Source of the DNA: Owenia fusiformis
Taxonomy: Eukaryota > Annelida > Polychaeta > Sabellida > Oweniidae
DNA: 64,000 bases
Assembly: GCA_903813345.2 (NCBI GenBank)
Contig: CAIIXF020000009.1
Span: 4,706,030 to 4,770,029 of the forward strand
Reading direction: 5' to 3'
Within the stretch, counting starts at the first letter, position 1, and the number at the start of each line of letters is the position of its first letter. Under the pieces are notes generated by a model. That model ran no database searches, was not told the DNA's origin, and saw only the letters and a list, made by a program, of their open reading frames with translations. Of the stretch, positions 10,201-25,200 are shown in pieces. Both the position numbers and the translations under genes were made by a program.

Positions 10201-13200
10201 TGCCTCACAGCCTCTCTGTAAATACATTATATTGTATTGTACCATATCATATTGTATTTTTTGTATCATATTGTGTTGTATTGTACCATATCATATTGTA
10301 TTTTTTGTATCATATTGTGTTGTATTGTACCATATCATATTGTATTTTTGTATCATATTGTGTTGTATTGTACCATATCATATTGTATTTTTTGTATCAT
10401 ATTGTGTTGTATTGTACCATATCATATTGTATTTTTTGTATCATATTGTGTTGTATTGTATCATATCATATTGTATTTTTTGTATCATATTGTGTTGTAT
10501 TGTACCATATCATATTGTATTTTTGTATCATATTGTGTTGTATTGTATCATATCATATTGTATTTTTTGTATCATATTGTGTTGTATTGTATCATATCAT
10601 ATTGTATTTTTTGTATCATATTGTGTTGTATTGTACCATATCATATTGTATTTTTGTATCATATTGTGTTGTATTGTATCATATCATATTGTATTTTTTG
10701 TATCATATTGTGTTGTATTGTACCATATCATATTGTATTTTTGTATCATATTGTGTTGTATTGTATCATATCAACTCGTATTGTCTACCCTTACATATTA
10801 CATGAATAATACACAATATGAAGGAGAAAGTCCCTTTGGAAGTATCATCCTTTGAAAGCTTTACCTTAAATATTTGCTCTATCTCAGAAGAATTGACAGC
10901 CAGACACCAGTTGATTACTACAGTATACAGAGGTAGACTCTCCTGGAATTGTATAATAGTAGATATTAATTGCAGGTGCTTCTTTGTTTGGGCAAAGGTC
11001 TGCATTTTAGTGCTTTATCTTTCTTTCTCAAATAAAGATGGCATTAGTAGAACATCTCAGTGATTTTTTCTCAGGTGGGTGCAAAATTCTCATTTTCATA
11101 ATTTAGACCAAAATAAGTCAAGTAAGTCAATTTTCATGATTTTTCTCATTTTCAAGTGAGTACAACTGGATTTTCTGGTGGGTGCAAGCCTATTTTAAAA
11201 ATCTCAGGTGGGTGCTGCGCCCACTTGCTGAAATGCTTGGGAGACATGTATTTATCTGCATTTGCGTATTGATAGGGCAATATAATTGTCCACTATAAAA
11301 TAATATAACCCTAGGTATATGTATGTGTCTTTTGGCACAGTATTGCAATAGGGAAAGGGTCTGACATTGTCTTGTCTGCCATAAATATTAATAAATCTTA
11401 CTTTAGTGCTATTTCTTTCTTGTGCATTTGATAGATGGCATTAGTAGTCAAATTGCTCATACACTGTAATTACCTATGGTAGTTGCAATATAAGAACAGA
11501 GTTACAGTACATACCTTTGGATCTACAAGTTTTAAAGCTTTATTAAACACATCAAAGAGACTCTGTTGTGTGTCTTCATTAACAAGTGTCTCTGCCACAG
11601 CTGTTAGGTGACGTGTCCACAGCTGTACAGATGTAGGGTGTTGTTTGGTACATTTAGAGCACACTTGCAAAAGTGACTCAACTTTACCAAGGTTTGAAGT
11701 GGCCTCTATCTGAAATGAGAAAGCATGTATGACATTAGACTTACCCTTTTCAAAAGTGGAGAGTCTTACACACTGTACTCTTACACACTGAACAATGTAC
11801 TGTACATGACTGATATGTCTATTTATGGGATGGTAAGATGGTAGCATGCTTATAATTGAAATTAAGGTATGTTTTATGATATAAATTCACTAATATCAAA
11901 TCTGTCAGGGAAGCCAAGATGGATGTCCTTTGAGGCAACTGATTGGAAACATGGACCACTTTATAATGTCACCACCTGCCATTTATGCCGCTGAACCCCA
12001 TCTGTTAGAGACTATAACAATATGTCACTACTTCTGGTGGTGACATAATACCATGGTTCATACATTGCAAATGAAGAGTCTCTACTTACCCATTGCAAAG
12101 CCATTTGTTGTGATAGAAGACCAATATCGGAGGCTCTCTCACACAGTTCTAGAAACCTTGCTCCCCTCTGGAAATATACACAGTACATAGAATGTAATTT
12201 TCTATACACAACTTTTTAAAAATATAATTTTATGTTCCATTATTTAGGCCCATAGTTTATGTATGGTAGGATGTTTCATTTTGGAAGTTCCTCGGAAGGA
12301 AACCTGAAAGATTTTGGCAGTCTTTAAAATTTCTCAACTGGAATGTTCTGAATTACGATTCCTGAAATTCAATGACTGTCTTCCAAGAATTTTTAATCAA
12401 CATCATCAAAGACAAGTAAATTCTAAAAATCGTAACTCAAGATATTTTCGAAAAACATGTGGTGTAAGTCTAGAACCTTTCTAACTCAAAATGATCATAC
12501 TATACACCACCCAAATTCTCCAAAAATTAATCATGTAAAATATATCAAACAAGATAAAATGCTTGACTGAACAGAAAGTTTCCATCAAGCAAAATCGTCC
12601 AAATTAACCATGATACAAGTATCAAACTAAGATAAAATGCTAAAGTGTACTAAAATATTTCAGCTATTAATCATAAGATATTGCTATCAAATAATTAATC
12701 CTATGAGACTTAGGGTATGCCAAATGTTGAAAACTCAAAATATTAGTATTTTTGCCAGAATCGCAACATTGCTACTGACTTAACCAAAGTTGGTCTGGGG
12801 AATATTCAAATGAGATTTGAGATTTAAATTTCCTCATGAGCAGAGTATTAGAAAATGTTAGGAAATCGTGAGAATTTATCAGTAAAAAACAAGCTACCAA
12901 AATGTTTCTTCAAAATGGCTTGATTTGATTTTAAGGCTCATTTTGGCATTAAAAATCTTAGTGCTCAAGTCTAAAAAATTATTCATGAAAATAAATTCTA
13001 CTTTGAGGTTTCTAAATGTACTTTCACGCAATATCTGAATGGGAATCCTGTATGTCATTTTTTATAACAGATATTTTTGTAACTTTTTTGAAATTTAATA
13101 TTTTGACAGATCACAGTGTTCTCAATTCTAAAAAACAAAATGTAATACAAACACCTGGTGTTTGCATCTTTTTAATCCAGGTCACTATAACCTGAATATC

Positions 13201-16200
13201 TATTTATTAAGATATCAAGTTACACTTTTAAGAAAACTAATTTCGAATATGTTCCAAAATAAACACATTGATACAACATGAAAAGAATCATATTTTTACA
13301 AATATCTCATTGATAAAACCAAAGGCAGCATGCATCTCTGTTTACATTGATATTTTTTCTTTTTATCTGAGTTATTTCCATATTAAGAAAACCAGTTTCC
13401 CCAATGAAATCATAGAATAAGGCTGAAGTAAAAAAAAAATGTTTAGCATCCATATATGCTCTTATTCAAGACTAGAATTTCTTAAAACGGGTATAACGGA
13501 AATTAGAACGATAAATAAAACTGATAATTTCAATATAGAAAAGATGAGATTTTTCACAGAAACAGTCGCAATCTTCCTCAAACAGGCAATTAAGGTAGAC
13601 AACTGAAGAAAAGAAAATCACTTGTTGCCTGCTGCTAATGCCCCCCCCCCCATATTTGAATGAAGGGCATTTTGTTCATAACTACTACATAAGCCCCATT
13701 TTGTTGAATGGCCTTATTGCTCTTTCTTCTACAATAACAAAACAAGGCATTAATATGCATAATGCCACCACCTGTCATTTGTTACAGATGCTGGACTCTG
13801 ATCACCAATCACCAACCATCAATCAACAGCCAGTGAACGATGTCTTAAAAGAGTTGGAGACCATAACAATATGTCACCACTTTTGGTGGTCACATAATGA
13901 TGCTAAATATCAGATCTAATTGCTCTAGCCTCATTCAGTATAGTAACAATGGACCCTGTTGATCTGAACCCAACATAAGGAGATAACAAAACTATGGAGA
14001 TTTATAGCAAAACTTCACTTTATCATCATAGAACATAGAATATCTATATCCGACATCCCCTGTGAGGCATTGAAAAATTACGCAAACTCAGTAGATTCTT
14101 TCTTTATACCTCTGTGGTAGAACCCCAGGATATTAAAGCAGAAATGGCATTTCCTTTACATGTACATTTATTGCATCTAATGTTTAATTCCAGCAATTTA
14201 ATCTCTTAACAAATTGGGATGGTACGTCTGGCAATTTAGCATCTTGATCACTGGCGGATCCAGAAGCTAACAATAAGGGCCCCAAATTTTGAGTCAGGAA
14301 AAACATTTGGGCCCAAAATTTTGAAAATGTTGATAATTTGAACTAAAAAGGCCAAATTATGCCCAAAAAGGCCCATTCTTGAGGCCCTACAAAACTTTTG
14401 GTGGGCCAAATGCCATGCCCCCCCCCCTAGATCTGCCAGTGCTGATCATAATGTTATATGTTTATATTGCATTATTTTCCTATTTTTCTAAAGTAATCAC
14501 AATTGTATTAATTTGTATTTACTACATTTAGGTCATGTTCTATCATGATTGTAGAAATGAAATGTACGATGAATAGAGGGATGGGATAATGTTAAATTAT
14601 TTCAATCTACATGTTTCTGTATGTCATAATTACAATGATATTGGTATGACATATTAAAAAAAGATAGGGATATGTTTTATTTCTAACAATGACTAATTAT
14701 CAAAAATAAAACACATATTCCAGTCAAAATAGAAAAATGTTCAAGAAAAATAATTTACTTTTTAACCCAGTTATATCCTTGATCCATATGTAGTACCAGT
14801 ATGTGAGTAGTTTGAAATACAACAGATGAGACAAGAAAAATCTGTAGAAATCTCTTGGAGTTCATAATCATTTCAAACTTACTAAAAAACATATATCTTC
14901 TGTCAGCACTGCTGTGTACATTTACACAGACAAAATATGATATCTGATATAAATATGATGTTTATGTAATTTATTCCTAATTCCCATGGAGGCGATGACA
15001 GATAAAGGGAACTTTATCTCCCCAATGTGTTTTCTTAGGTGATAAAACATATGTTAAGCCACAGTCTCTGACAGTGGGTTGGTACTTGAAATACCACAGT
15101 TTCGACCCTTGAAAATCGTCATGACGGTCGTGTTTTTGTAATTCAAAAAAGAGTGGAAATTTGCAGAATATGCAAGGATTTAAGTGTATGGGTGTTTTGT
15201 GGACACTATGATCTCTCTAAAAATGACAGAAAATCGGAAACGTCATTCAAATTTTAGAGAGAAATGAAGAGAAATTCGTTTAGGCAGAGAGAAATCTTAA
15301 ATCTCTCTCAGAGTGAGATTCAAAAGTTCATTATATTAACAATCAGCTGGAAATTTTCATTTTTTATGAAACACATAGGAATTCGAAATCTTCATAATAT
15401 TATGATGTTTTACTTTTTTGACATATCTGACTAAATTAAAGTGACAATAAAATGATGCAATGATCTCCCCAGCATTAAGGCAAGTGGGCGCAGCACCCAC
15501 CTAAGATTTTGAAAATAGGCTGCACCCACCTGAAAATCTATTTGCACCTACTTGAAAATGAGAAAAATTGTAAAAATTGGCATATTTTGACCAACTTTGG
15601 TCTGACTTGTGAAATTGAGAATTTTGCACCCACTTGAGAAGAAATCCTGTGGAGATCACTGTGATGAGTTGACAAATACCTTTTGCTGAATCATCCCTTG
15701 TTATGTTTAAAACATATAGACATTCTGATCTTTTATAATTATTCTTTGATTCTTAAGGTTATCTCGCAATATTTTTGAAAACTTTGGACATCCCCTCTTT
15801 CATTTCTATAATAAATTTGTACATTTCTGTATCTTAAATTTTCAGTTACCTCCATATTTGATCAGACAATATATAGTGTGATACAATAATATATACTTTT
15901 GTCAAATAATGAAATTAGAATTGAGAGGAAACCATTTTCAAGACTCGTCACAATTTGTACTATTTATATTTCCTATCCCTCAAACTTGGTATGATGACCT
16001 TCAAAGTAAAATGTTATAAGAAACCTAAAGTTTTCCAATTACCTTTTTTGTCAAACCAGATGGAGTCAATCTGAACATACAGGAACACATGATATCTTTA
16101 TTATCTCGCTATGTCTCTCTTCTGGTTTTTAAAAAGTCTCCTTGAGCAGAGACAACCTAACATTTGATCTCATAAAAAGATGACTTACTGAGGGTCTCAA

Positions 16201-19200
16201 GTCAGCTTTCATCAGGAAGGGGGCTTTACTTTTTCAGGGGGGAGGGGCTCTTATTATTCACTGTGGGTCTAAAATTTTGCCAATAATGCTTATTTTGATT
16301 TCAATTTTGAAAAGAGCTCTAACATGACTGTAGAATTAAACCGACAGTATATAAATAGTATAGTCATGGACATTTTATTAGATCGAAGGTATGCTACTAC
16401 TTTTCAGAATTTGTGCTTTTGAATTGGAGATAAAAAAATAGATTAAAAAGTTCCCAGATGCACTCCAGAAAGCCCAATGATTGCCAGGGAGACCAGAGGG
16501 AGTATTGTTTCTGTACATGCATTATTCAATAACACAGAAAACAACAAACAATCGCAATGCTTTTTAAAAGTCCATCCAGGAGTAGTACATAAATAAGACA
16601 TAATATTACTAGTATAACTAAAGAGTGATTGCAAGGAACATTCTTCCTTAAAATAAAAATTGATGACTGAAAAAATGAAAATTCCAAAGATCATTAGATC
16701 ATTAGAGATTCAATTGAAACTTATTTATTCAAACGATTCAAGAAATCCTGACCTCATGTAACAAATCACACTCAACTCCCATTGGTTAAAATTAACAGTC
16801 AAGACAAAATACAGGGTGTTCCATATGTTTCAGGAATGATGCTGTATTTTATTGGTTTTCTTTTCAATCTAGCTGATATTTTGACAAAATGTGTCCAAAT
16901 ATGTTGTGAATAAGTTGAAAAAGTTTAATATCATGAAACTCAGTAGACTGAATAATATGGTTGCTGTAGTAACCTAGGGGTAGGGTAGGTGGAGCAGGTG
17001 AAACAACGCGCAAAACCTGACATTTTTGTAAAAAATAGTAGTTTTTGAATAAAGTGTTCAAAGTATTAATTTGTCATAGTCGCATCAAACTTGTTGGAAA
17101 TTTAAAAGAATAAAGGTGGATGCCTGGAAATTAAAAATGTTATCACACCCTTTATTAGCCATCATCATTATTTCAGCATCTATCCCTTCTGCATTAGTTA
17201 GCGCTCTCACTGTTCTCGGATGTCCACATTTTGGATAATCGGTCTTAGTTTCCCTTCCAGATTTGGACCGCTTATACCACTCATACACTCTAGAGGTTAC
17301 CATCATTGAGTCCCCATGTGCATTTCGTCAGGAGTTTAATTGTGTCTGCTGCAGAAAACTGTTATTCACACATGTCATGTATTGTCACAGATTGTTGTGT
17401 GTTGACTTAGTCGAAGGTTTTCCTTTGCTAATGGCCTTTTCACTTTTCAAGATGGCTGCTCATCCAAAGTGACCGGTGTTTATTCTCCTTTGTGACTCAT
17501 GACATGACAGGTGTTTAAATTGTGATGTGGTCAAGGGTGATGACATTCTTTTACTTTCTTGGAATCCACCTTCATTTTTGTTTAATTACTGACAAGTTTG
17601 ATACAACTCTGACAACCTAATACTTAGTCACACTTTCTATAAAAAAACTACTTTTACAAATATTTCATATATTTTGCGCGTTGTTACACCTGCTCCACCT
17701 ACCCTACCCTAAGTTACTATAGCAACCATATGATTAAGACGACTGAACTTCAAGATATGAAACTTTCCCAACTTATTCAAAACATGTTTAGACACATTGT
17801 GTCAAAAATTCAGATAGATTGAATAGAAAACCAATAAAACACAGCATCATTCCTGAAACATATGGAACACCCTGTATATAGGAGGATACATATTCGTTAT
17901 TGAAAAATAAATTCCAAAGGCAATTAGAGATTTAATAGAGATTTATTTATTCTTATGATATATGCTCTACTGAGGCTATTGTGGCATAAATTCCCTTCAA
18001 CAAAGCTATTGATCTCGATTTCCTCATCATTAGTTTCCCATCTTTAGCTCTATGTAGAATTAAACAAACATCAGAAAAGATTTATTCAACGACTGAACAA
18101 TTTATCTATATGCGATGACCACTATATGGAATTATTTGGACATAATTCACAATTACTGAATTGTTCCCTTTTTGAATTGAAATAAATAAATGCCGTCACA
18201 AAAAAGGAGACAATAACAATATGTCACCTCATCTACATCTACATCTACATCAATAATCCGCAAAAGGCTAATAAGCCCATTTAAAGCAGATATATAGTTT
18301 AACAGTGATATTATTTGAATAGAATACAGTTTGAACCTTAACATTTAAAAAATAGATCTATGGTTTGCAACTCATTTTAAAATGTACACTGAAATCATGA
18401 AACACTTCTCCACTTAAGGAGCTCTTTTTGGTGGTGTATAAAAAATGCGAAAAAATCATCGAAAAAATATTAAATAGCAAAAAAGTGTGGCCAAGATTTT
18501 AAATCAGGCTATCATACAATACAGTAGTACAGTCCATCATGTTATCTCCCACCAAATAGAATTTCAAAACATCAATATAACTGGACCCCAAAGATAGATA
18601 TCTGTAAAAGTTCACAGGTCTCAACTTTCACGCATGTGCTAAAAACAGTTCCAATTCTGCTGCATCATTGACAACAATGCTAATTGCTCCATATTGAATA
18701 TCACGAATGGCCAAACAAAAATTATTTTGGGTGTGGTTTTCTTTTGGTGAAATCTGGAAAATGAGTGGAATTATCAAGGAATGGAATAAACAGGGATGAA
18801 GACAATACTCTAAATTGCGTAGAAATGTATGAAAATCAGGAAGTTCTTTCAAATTCTATAGAGAAAAGCAAAAATTAAATTTGACAACATAGATTTTTCT
18901 GAACTACCAAGACAACTTTTTATAATGGTAACTTACTGATAGGGCATCTGGGTATAGATCTTTTTGGATCATACAAGGCCACTAGTGCCTTTGTAGTAAA
19001 TTAAACTAAATACAACAAATAGAATGCAGTCTGAAAATGCTCCAAGAGAAAAAGGGTATACATATTTTCCTCAAATTAACATGCTCCTTTGTATTTGAAC
19101 TCCATTGTCAATGTAACAATTTTGAATGGTGCCTATCAACAATGGTGCCACAATTGACAATGGTGCCAATACTGACAATGGTGAAATGATATATTCCATC

Positions 19201-22200
19201 AACAGAGGTGCAATCAAGACAAAAACAACATGTTTCCTGATACTTATATGTGTAAGGCTACCATACAGCATCAAGTCGGGTGTTAATTATTCCATTAAAA
19301 ACTGGTACAAAATCATAATAAAAAATAAAAAATTAAATAGAAGAAAATTCTGCATCTATCGCATATGCAGATTATCAAAAGTAAAGTTCTTCACAATGTG
19401 AAACCCAAACTTGCCTGCATCAACCAAGAACTAATGCTCTCCAATTTACCCCCCACCCTCAACTATAGACCTGCCATGAACTTATTGCATTGTAGAGAAA
19501 TTCATTTTTTCTATAGGTCTAAAGCTTTATTTTGCCAACAATAAAGGATTAAGAAATCAAACCCAGTGTCACAAATCAAAGAATGTAAATCAAATTAAAA
19601 ACAATCGCAGTCTACCTACAAAAAATTTGTAACATGACTGTGCTAATCCAGTAAAGATTAGTATAATCCAGGATTAAAAGCTTCTGATAGGCTACTTAGT
19701 CCACCAACAATCGGAACAAACTCACCTCACAAAAATCTCCCAGAGAGTTTCATATACAATTACTGGACCAACAACTTGGAATCTAAACATTAAAGACACA
19801 AAACCAACAGGGCAAAACAGAAAAGTAAACTCTCTAAATATCATAATTACTAAAGATAACACACTCAAAAATGACAGGTCCCCAGGGTGATCGGCCATAA
19901 ATCACTGAACCTCACTGGGGAGTCGAAACTTACACTCCCAAATGAGATCTAAACCCATAGTTGAAAAACTGAAAACAAACTCATCTGACCAATCAGATAC
20001 CAGAGATTATACTAAATCATCCAAGGAATGCTGGGATTGCTTGGACTACAGTGTAAAATATCCTGAACATCTTGAAATGGCCTAAGAGCAAAAGGAACAT
20101 TGAAGGAAAGATGCTGCATTAGATTGCATCCTGCCTATATCTTCCAACACATTCTGGATATATACCACCATACATCAGAGACAAGCTAACTCAATTGGAA
20201 ATTGGAAAAAAGAACTGTAGAAAAAACAGGTAAACAAATTTGTTGACATCTGCATTATTCTGTAATAACTTTTCATAATCATTTATTCATTCACAAATAA
20301 TATAATCATATACATCTTTGAAGTGGAAACAGCTAATCATATTTGTTGACATGTGCATTTTCCCGTTAATACTTATTTTCTTTCCAATTATTTGTTTAAT
20401 ATAATAAAATACATCTCTAATTGGTGGTAGACGTCCTGCCCTATCCAGGTGTCAAATAGAATGCTTCAAAATATGCAACTAATGAGATTGACCCTTGGAT
20501 ATAAAGTTTGCAACTAAAGGGACAGATGGATAGATAGGGATGTGTTATAAGACAAATTGTATTATGTTTGTATTTTATCAACAAAAGGGATAAATGGAAA
20601 GATAGGGCAGCAGAAAGTATTTCATCAATACAGAGTACAATTTTTTGATATTTATTTGATATAAAATTCTCCATTGTTTCCCAGAATTAATTCATTCCAG
20701 GATTTCGTGTTGTAGTTATAAATTGGGATTGATGAGATGTGTTTACTAAATATTTATCTAAGTCTGTATCTTGTCCGTTTAAACCAAACTTGTCAATACA
20801 AACTTCATATCTTGAAATCATCAATTTCTACCAATGTAGGTGTCGAAGTTAAGTAAGTGGATGCTTGAAAGTGCCAGAAATACTGTAAATTGTTTTGAGT
20901 CTGTGGCTTGTCAATCCTTTGAAGGATTGAAAAAATATTTTCATTCCAAAGATATTGTAGATAAATAAAAAGATTGTAGATGTTTACATTATTTCAAGGA
21001 ACTCAACAGACTTTAGTTAAAACACTGATTTTCAAGAAAATATCTTAACGATACATTTTCTGTATATTGTTATAGTGTTCTTATTTGCATTTAATGCTGA
21101 AAAGTAAATACTAAAAGTAAAACTAAAGTTTTATGATATTTCTAAAAAAATGAGATTAGTCCAGCATACAAGCTGGGAAGAGTGTTTTAAGATAAAAACA
21201 TGTTTATAGGGCTTGACAAAATGTAAATTTCTACTTTTCCTGGCCTGTATACAGGGCTATTCTGATCAGAAACAGTAACCAGTGGCCATAAAGCAGCCAG
21301 AAAACCAGATACCCAAAATATTTTTACTGGAGGCTATAAAACAGCTAATACGAACTAAATAGGGTCCTTATACCAGCTTATTAGGTGTTTAGTACCTATC
21401 AGCAACTTAATTCAGTATTTTCTTTCACAACTGTTTCTTTCATATGATCACCATAGCAACCACCAAGTTACCCTAGCAACCACGATTTAATGTAGTCTGC
21501 CCATAGAAATACTGCAATGATGGCAGTATTTTGACAAGAACAATGAATATAATAGTGTCAAAAAAATAAATATCCACACATGCCTGAGTACTCTAATGGT
21601 AAAAAGATCAGAAAACCGTTTACTTCATTCAAAAGAGAGAAAATGACATTGAATTAATCAAAAACAGATTCAACAAGTTTTTAGGCCAAGTTTTTAGGCC
21701 AAGTTTTTATGGTAATAAGATTTGTTGCTGGCTTTGTTGCTAGCTACTAGACCTACTGTTCATAATATTTATGTATTCCCATAGCTGATTAATGTCCCAC
21801 ATATGCTTTGCCTTTTGAAACTAAAGGAAATAATTTGCAGTGATCTGTTAACAGGGTACTCAAGGACTATAACAACAAATGTTAACTTCATAAATAATTC
21901 CCAAAGTCAAGAATCTGTTCATCATTGAGAGTGAATAAGCTAAAGGGAGTTAGTGTTGAACATGTGGAGAAAGAGAAACTGATTTTGCTGGGATATTATC
22001 CATAGGGCAGAACAAATTGTGCAAAGTGATTTTAAACATATGTAACCACGGTAACAAATAGGAGATTAATTCTTAAAAAATTGAGGTGCAAGTCACAAAG
22101 GACAGTATAAGAGGTAAGAATGTATTTTTATCAAATTTGCCTTGATTTTTTAAAACAGAACATCAGTGTTGAACCAGATTGGTTGATTGGCATTTATTTG

Positions 22201-25200
22201 GTTGATTGGCATCTTATGTTCCTCAGACCTTCTTTGATTGGCATACAGTTTGTCAGTGATTTTAAAATCTTTTACTTTCTCATTAAAGTTGTACAAATTT
22301 CTATTGCTCAAGCACTCCAAACATAGCTGAACTCTGGCCAAAGTTTGATATCAGTTCGCACCTGGTGGTAAATACAAATCCAATATGTTTCTAGTTGCTT
22401 TAAATCAACAAAATTTCACCAGGTAAATACACCACTTCTATATGAGTCAAACACTCCAAAAATGGTCATTAAGCTGATGTAAAAAGTGAATTGGTCATTA
22501 AATTAATAAATCAATACTACACATAAACCTATAGGTGGGCGATTTTAATAAACATATAGCACTGTATCAATATTTAACGTCTCAAAGAAATTGATTGTGG
22601 TCACAAAATTCTGAATTTTAAGCTAAAATTAACCAATCATATTTGTGCATCCTAAAATAAGACCACGATGAATCATGGGAAAAGGTACCATGCTTTGCAT
22701 AAAACATAGTTGTGACTTTACGATTCTGACCTTTAGAGAAGCAATTTTTCTCTACCCAGGGGGAGAATAAAGCTAAACACAGTAATAAAGCATCATGTTT
22801 TAAATAAAATGTCATATATTGGTACTTATTATTGTATTTAATTAGCCAATTGGGAAATATAAGCTATATTTAACATCTTTAAGGAGGAGATCTTAAAGTG
22901 AAAATATCTGTCTTATAATGCTTGACAATTATGTTCTAAAAACATCTTGAGTTGGGTGATAGCCTTGTATTAAATCTCTGTGATATACCCTCTCTAATAC
23001 TTTTCAATAATCCGATTTTACATCCATATCTTCATTTACATGTACATGTAGTTACTATTGCTAGACTTGGGACCTCAGGGTAGTTGGTTACTTTCTCGTG
23101 CTAAATACATTTTGAAGGGACAAAGTCCAGAAAGGGGATGGGAGACATACGTTAAGGTAGTATGCATGGTGAGTATTTTCATGCAGTTTTACAGGGTTGA
23201 ATTGAAATTACATTTCACAAATCATGTTTTATTTTTTCTGATGTTCCGTAGCCAGGACGGAGGGAGGTTGGAGTGGAGTGATTTTGGCCATTTTTAGACC
23301 ATAGTATCAAATGTGAACCCCCTGGAATTTTTTAAAAAGTGAACCCCCCTTGAACTCTATCGAATAGATCTCATGCTTATACATATATTTATTAAGACTT
23401 TATTTAGTAATAAGATGTAACACTAAAATAAGCCATCTAAATAATGTTCCCTTGTATAAAGCACATATGAAGCACATATAAATACACATATTCAAACCCA
23501 AGAATAAGGTCCTCCATGTCTACAAACCATATGGTTTGAAAATCACAAATTACTACATTGATACCAGATATCTATAAGACCATGCTACTAATCATTCACA
23601 CACTTTAGAGTGTAATTTGATAATTAGCCTATTGACTAAAATCACTATAAAAGGGTATTTAGCCAAAATGATGGTGTGAAAAAGATTAAATCGGAAGCTC
23701 TGTTAAGACCACTTGTACACGCAGTACATGACATCATCAAAAGACTCGAAGTTTGCCCAAAGCAGGCTCAACTATGGGTAAAATAACAATACATTCCGCT
23801 TTGTTTTTTCATGCCGGTTTTCAAAGAGAGCAAAGTTCTTTTGGTTAACATTTTTCAATAATTTTGTACTTTTATGAATTCCACGCAGCTGTTTCCTAAC
23901 AATGAGATAACATTTGTTGTAAAATTATTCATTAGAATGATGAGAAAATGGAGACAAAACATCTAAGTAAAATCAATAAGTGATCCATTAAAACAAATAT
24001 AATCAAACGATAACCATTTAAAAAGAGTATATCAAAGAACAGCTATACTTGGCAAGGGGTAGACTTCTTAACTCTTTGAATCAGAAGATTTTCTTTGAAC
24101 CAGCCTATAGCTAAAATACAGGGTGTCCATAAAGAACTTGTTACACTTAAAACAGATTTTGCATTGTCACTGTGAAGAGACTTCGTGGACCCCCCCCCCC
24201 CCCCCCATTGCTAAAGTTTATTTCAAAATCATGCAGTTTCTCTCCATTTTGAGCACTTTCAAGTGATTCTGGTCAAAGTTGTCAAATGTGAATTCCATCA
24301 CAAAGTGACTCCCCCCACCCCTATGGCAAAAGCTGAATACGGGCATGGAGTATCATACATACCATATCCAGATGCTTGGTCTGAGTTTGCAGAAGCTCTA
24401 GGTACATTCCCAGGTACAAGTCCCACATATGCTCTAAAAATACAGAATGAAATCACATTAAGTCAGACACAAATCACTCAGAACCCATATTGCACAATTG
24501 ATGCAATATACTAATAGAAGTTATATACTAGGAGGGATTGAATATTGGTTATATTCGCAATATAAATTATATTGCCTGGTGTTATTCACCAGGATATAAT
24601 AGTATCATGGTACAAATATGAGTAAATTACTGTATATCACTCCTTAATAAACCTCGTGCACATGAAAAATCAAGGGATTCTAAATAAATGAAAAAATAAA
24701 TTCCATAAATAGAGGGTCACCCTGTATGACCATAAATTAAATTCATATCTGGGGAAATTCTATTCTACCTTTCTACTTGGGTCCAGTCTACATTTCTTTG
24801 TATTTTTTTCAAAGTATATTTTGAGATTTGAATTTTGCTGGGTTTTAGAATGAAAATGGTGACAAGGTAAACCTAGCTAAAACTAACAGGGCAGAACAAT
24901 CTAACATTTAGAAATATTAAAGATGGACAAATTCAGATATTATGCTTTAATCAAAATACAATTTTAAAAGTGACATTTTAAAAAGTAACAAAATTGAGAA
25001 ATCATGACAAACACTGCTAAGATTTTGAACATACATCAAATAAAATAAATACAATAAAATAAATGTTTTTATAACCTCTATTGAAGAAGTGTAATCAAAT
25101 AAAGTCAAAAATGGAATGCTAACCAAACATGGTGGTCTAGATGATTGATAATGTATCATTTTTTTATACATGAAATTCTAAATATCAATTTTCTCCCAAT

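Noticed and set aside
10095-10855. Three overlapping plus-strand ORFs of 190-236 codons rich in YHIVLYC
   Set aside because: They are the same 45-bp minisatellite read in three frames; the unit length is divisible by three and lacks stops. No start context or family similarity.
13120-13175. Minus-strand VCITFCFLEL text, resembling the missing UTP6 helix
   Set aside because: No preceding Trp, no suitable AG/GT pair and a stop shortly after; judged chance.
13638-13919. 93-codon ORF
   Set aside because: Lies wholly in a dispersed non-coding repeat and begins in a C homopolymer.
11040-15665. Inverted 'ggtgggtgca' copies as ends of one 4.6-kb transposon
   Set aside because: The copies are diverged, lack flanking duplications and enclose UTP6 exons, so two independent insertions are more likely.
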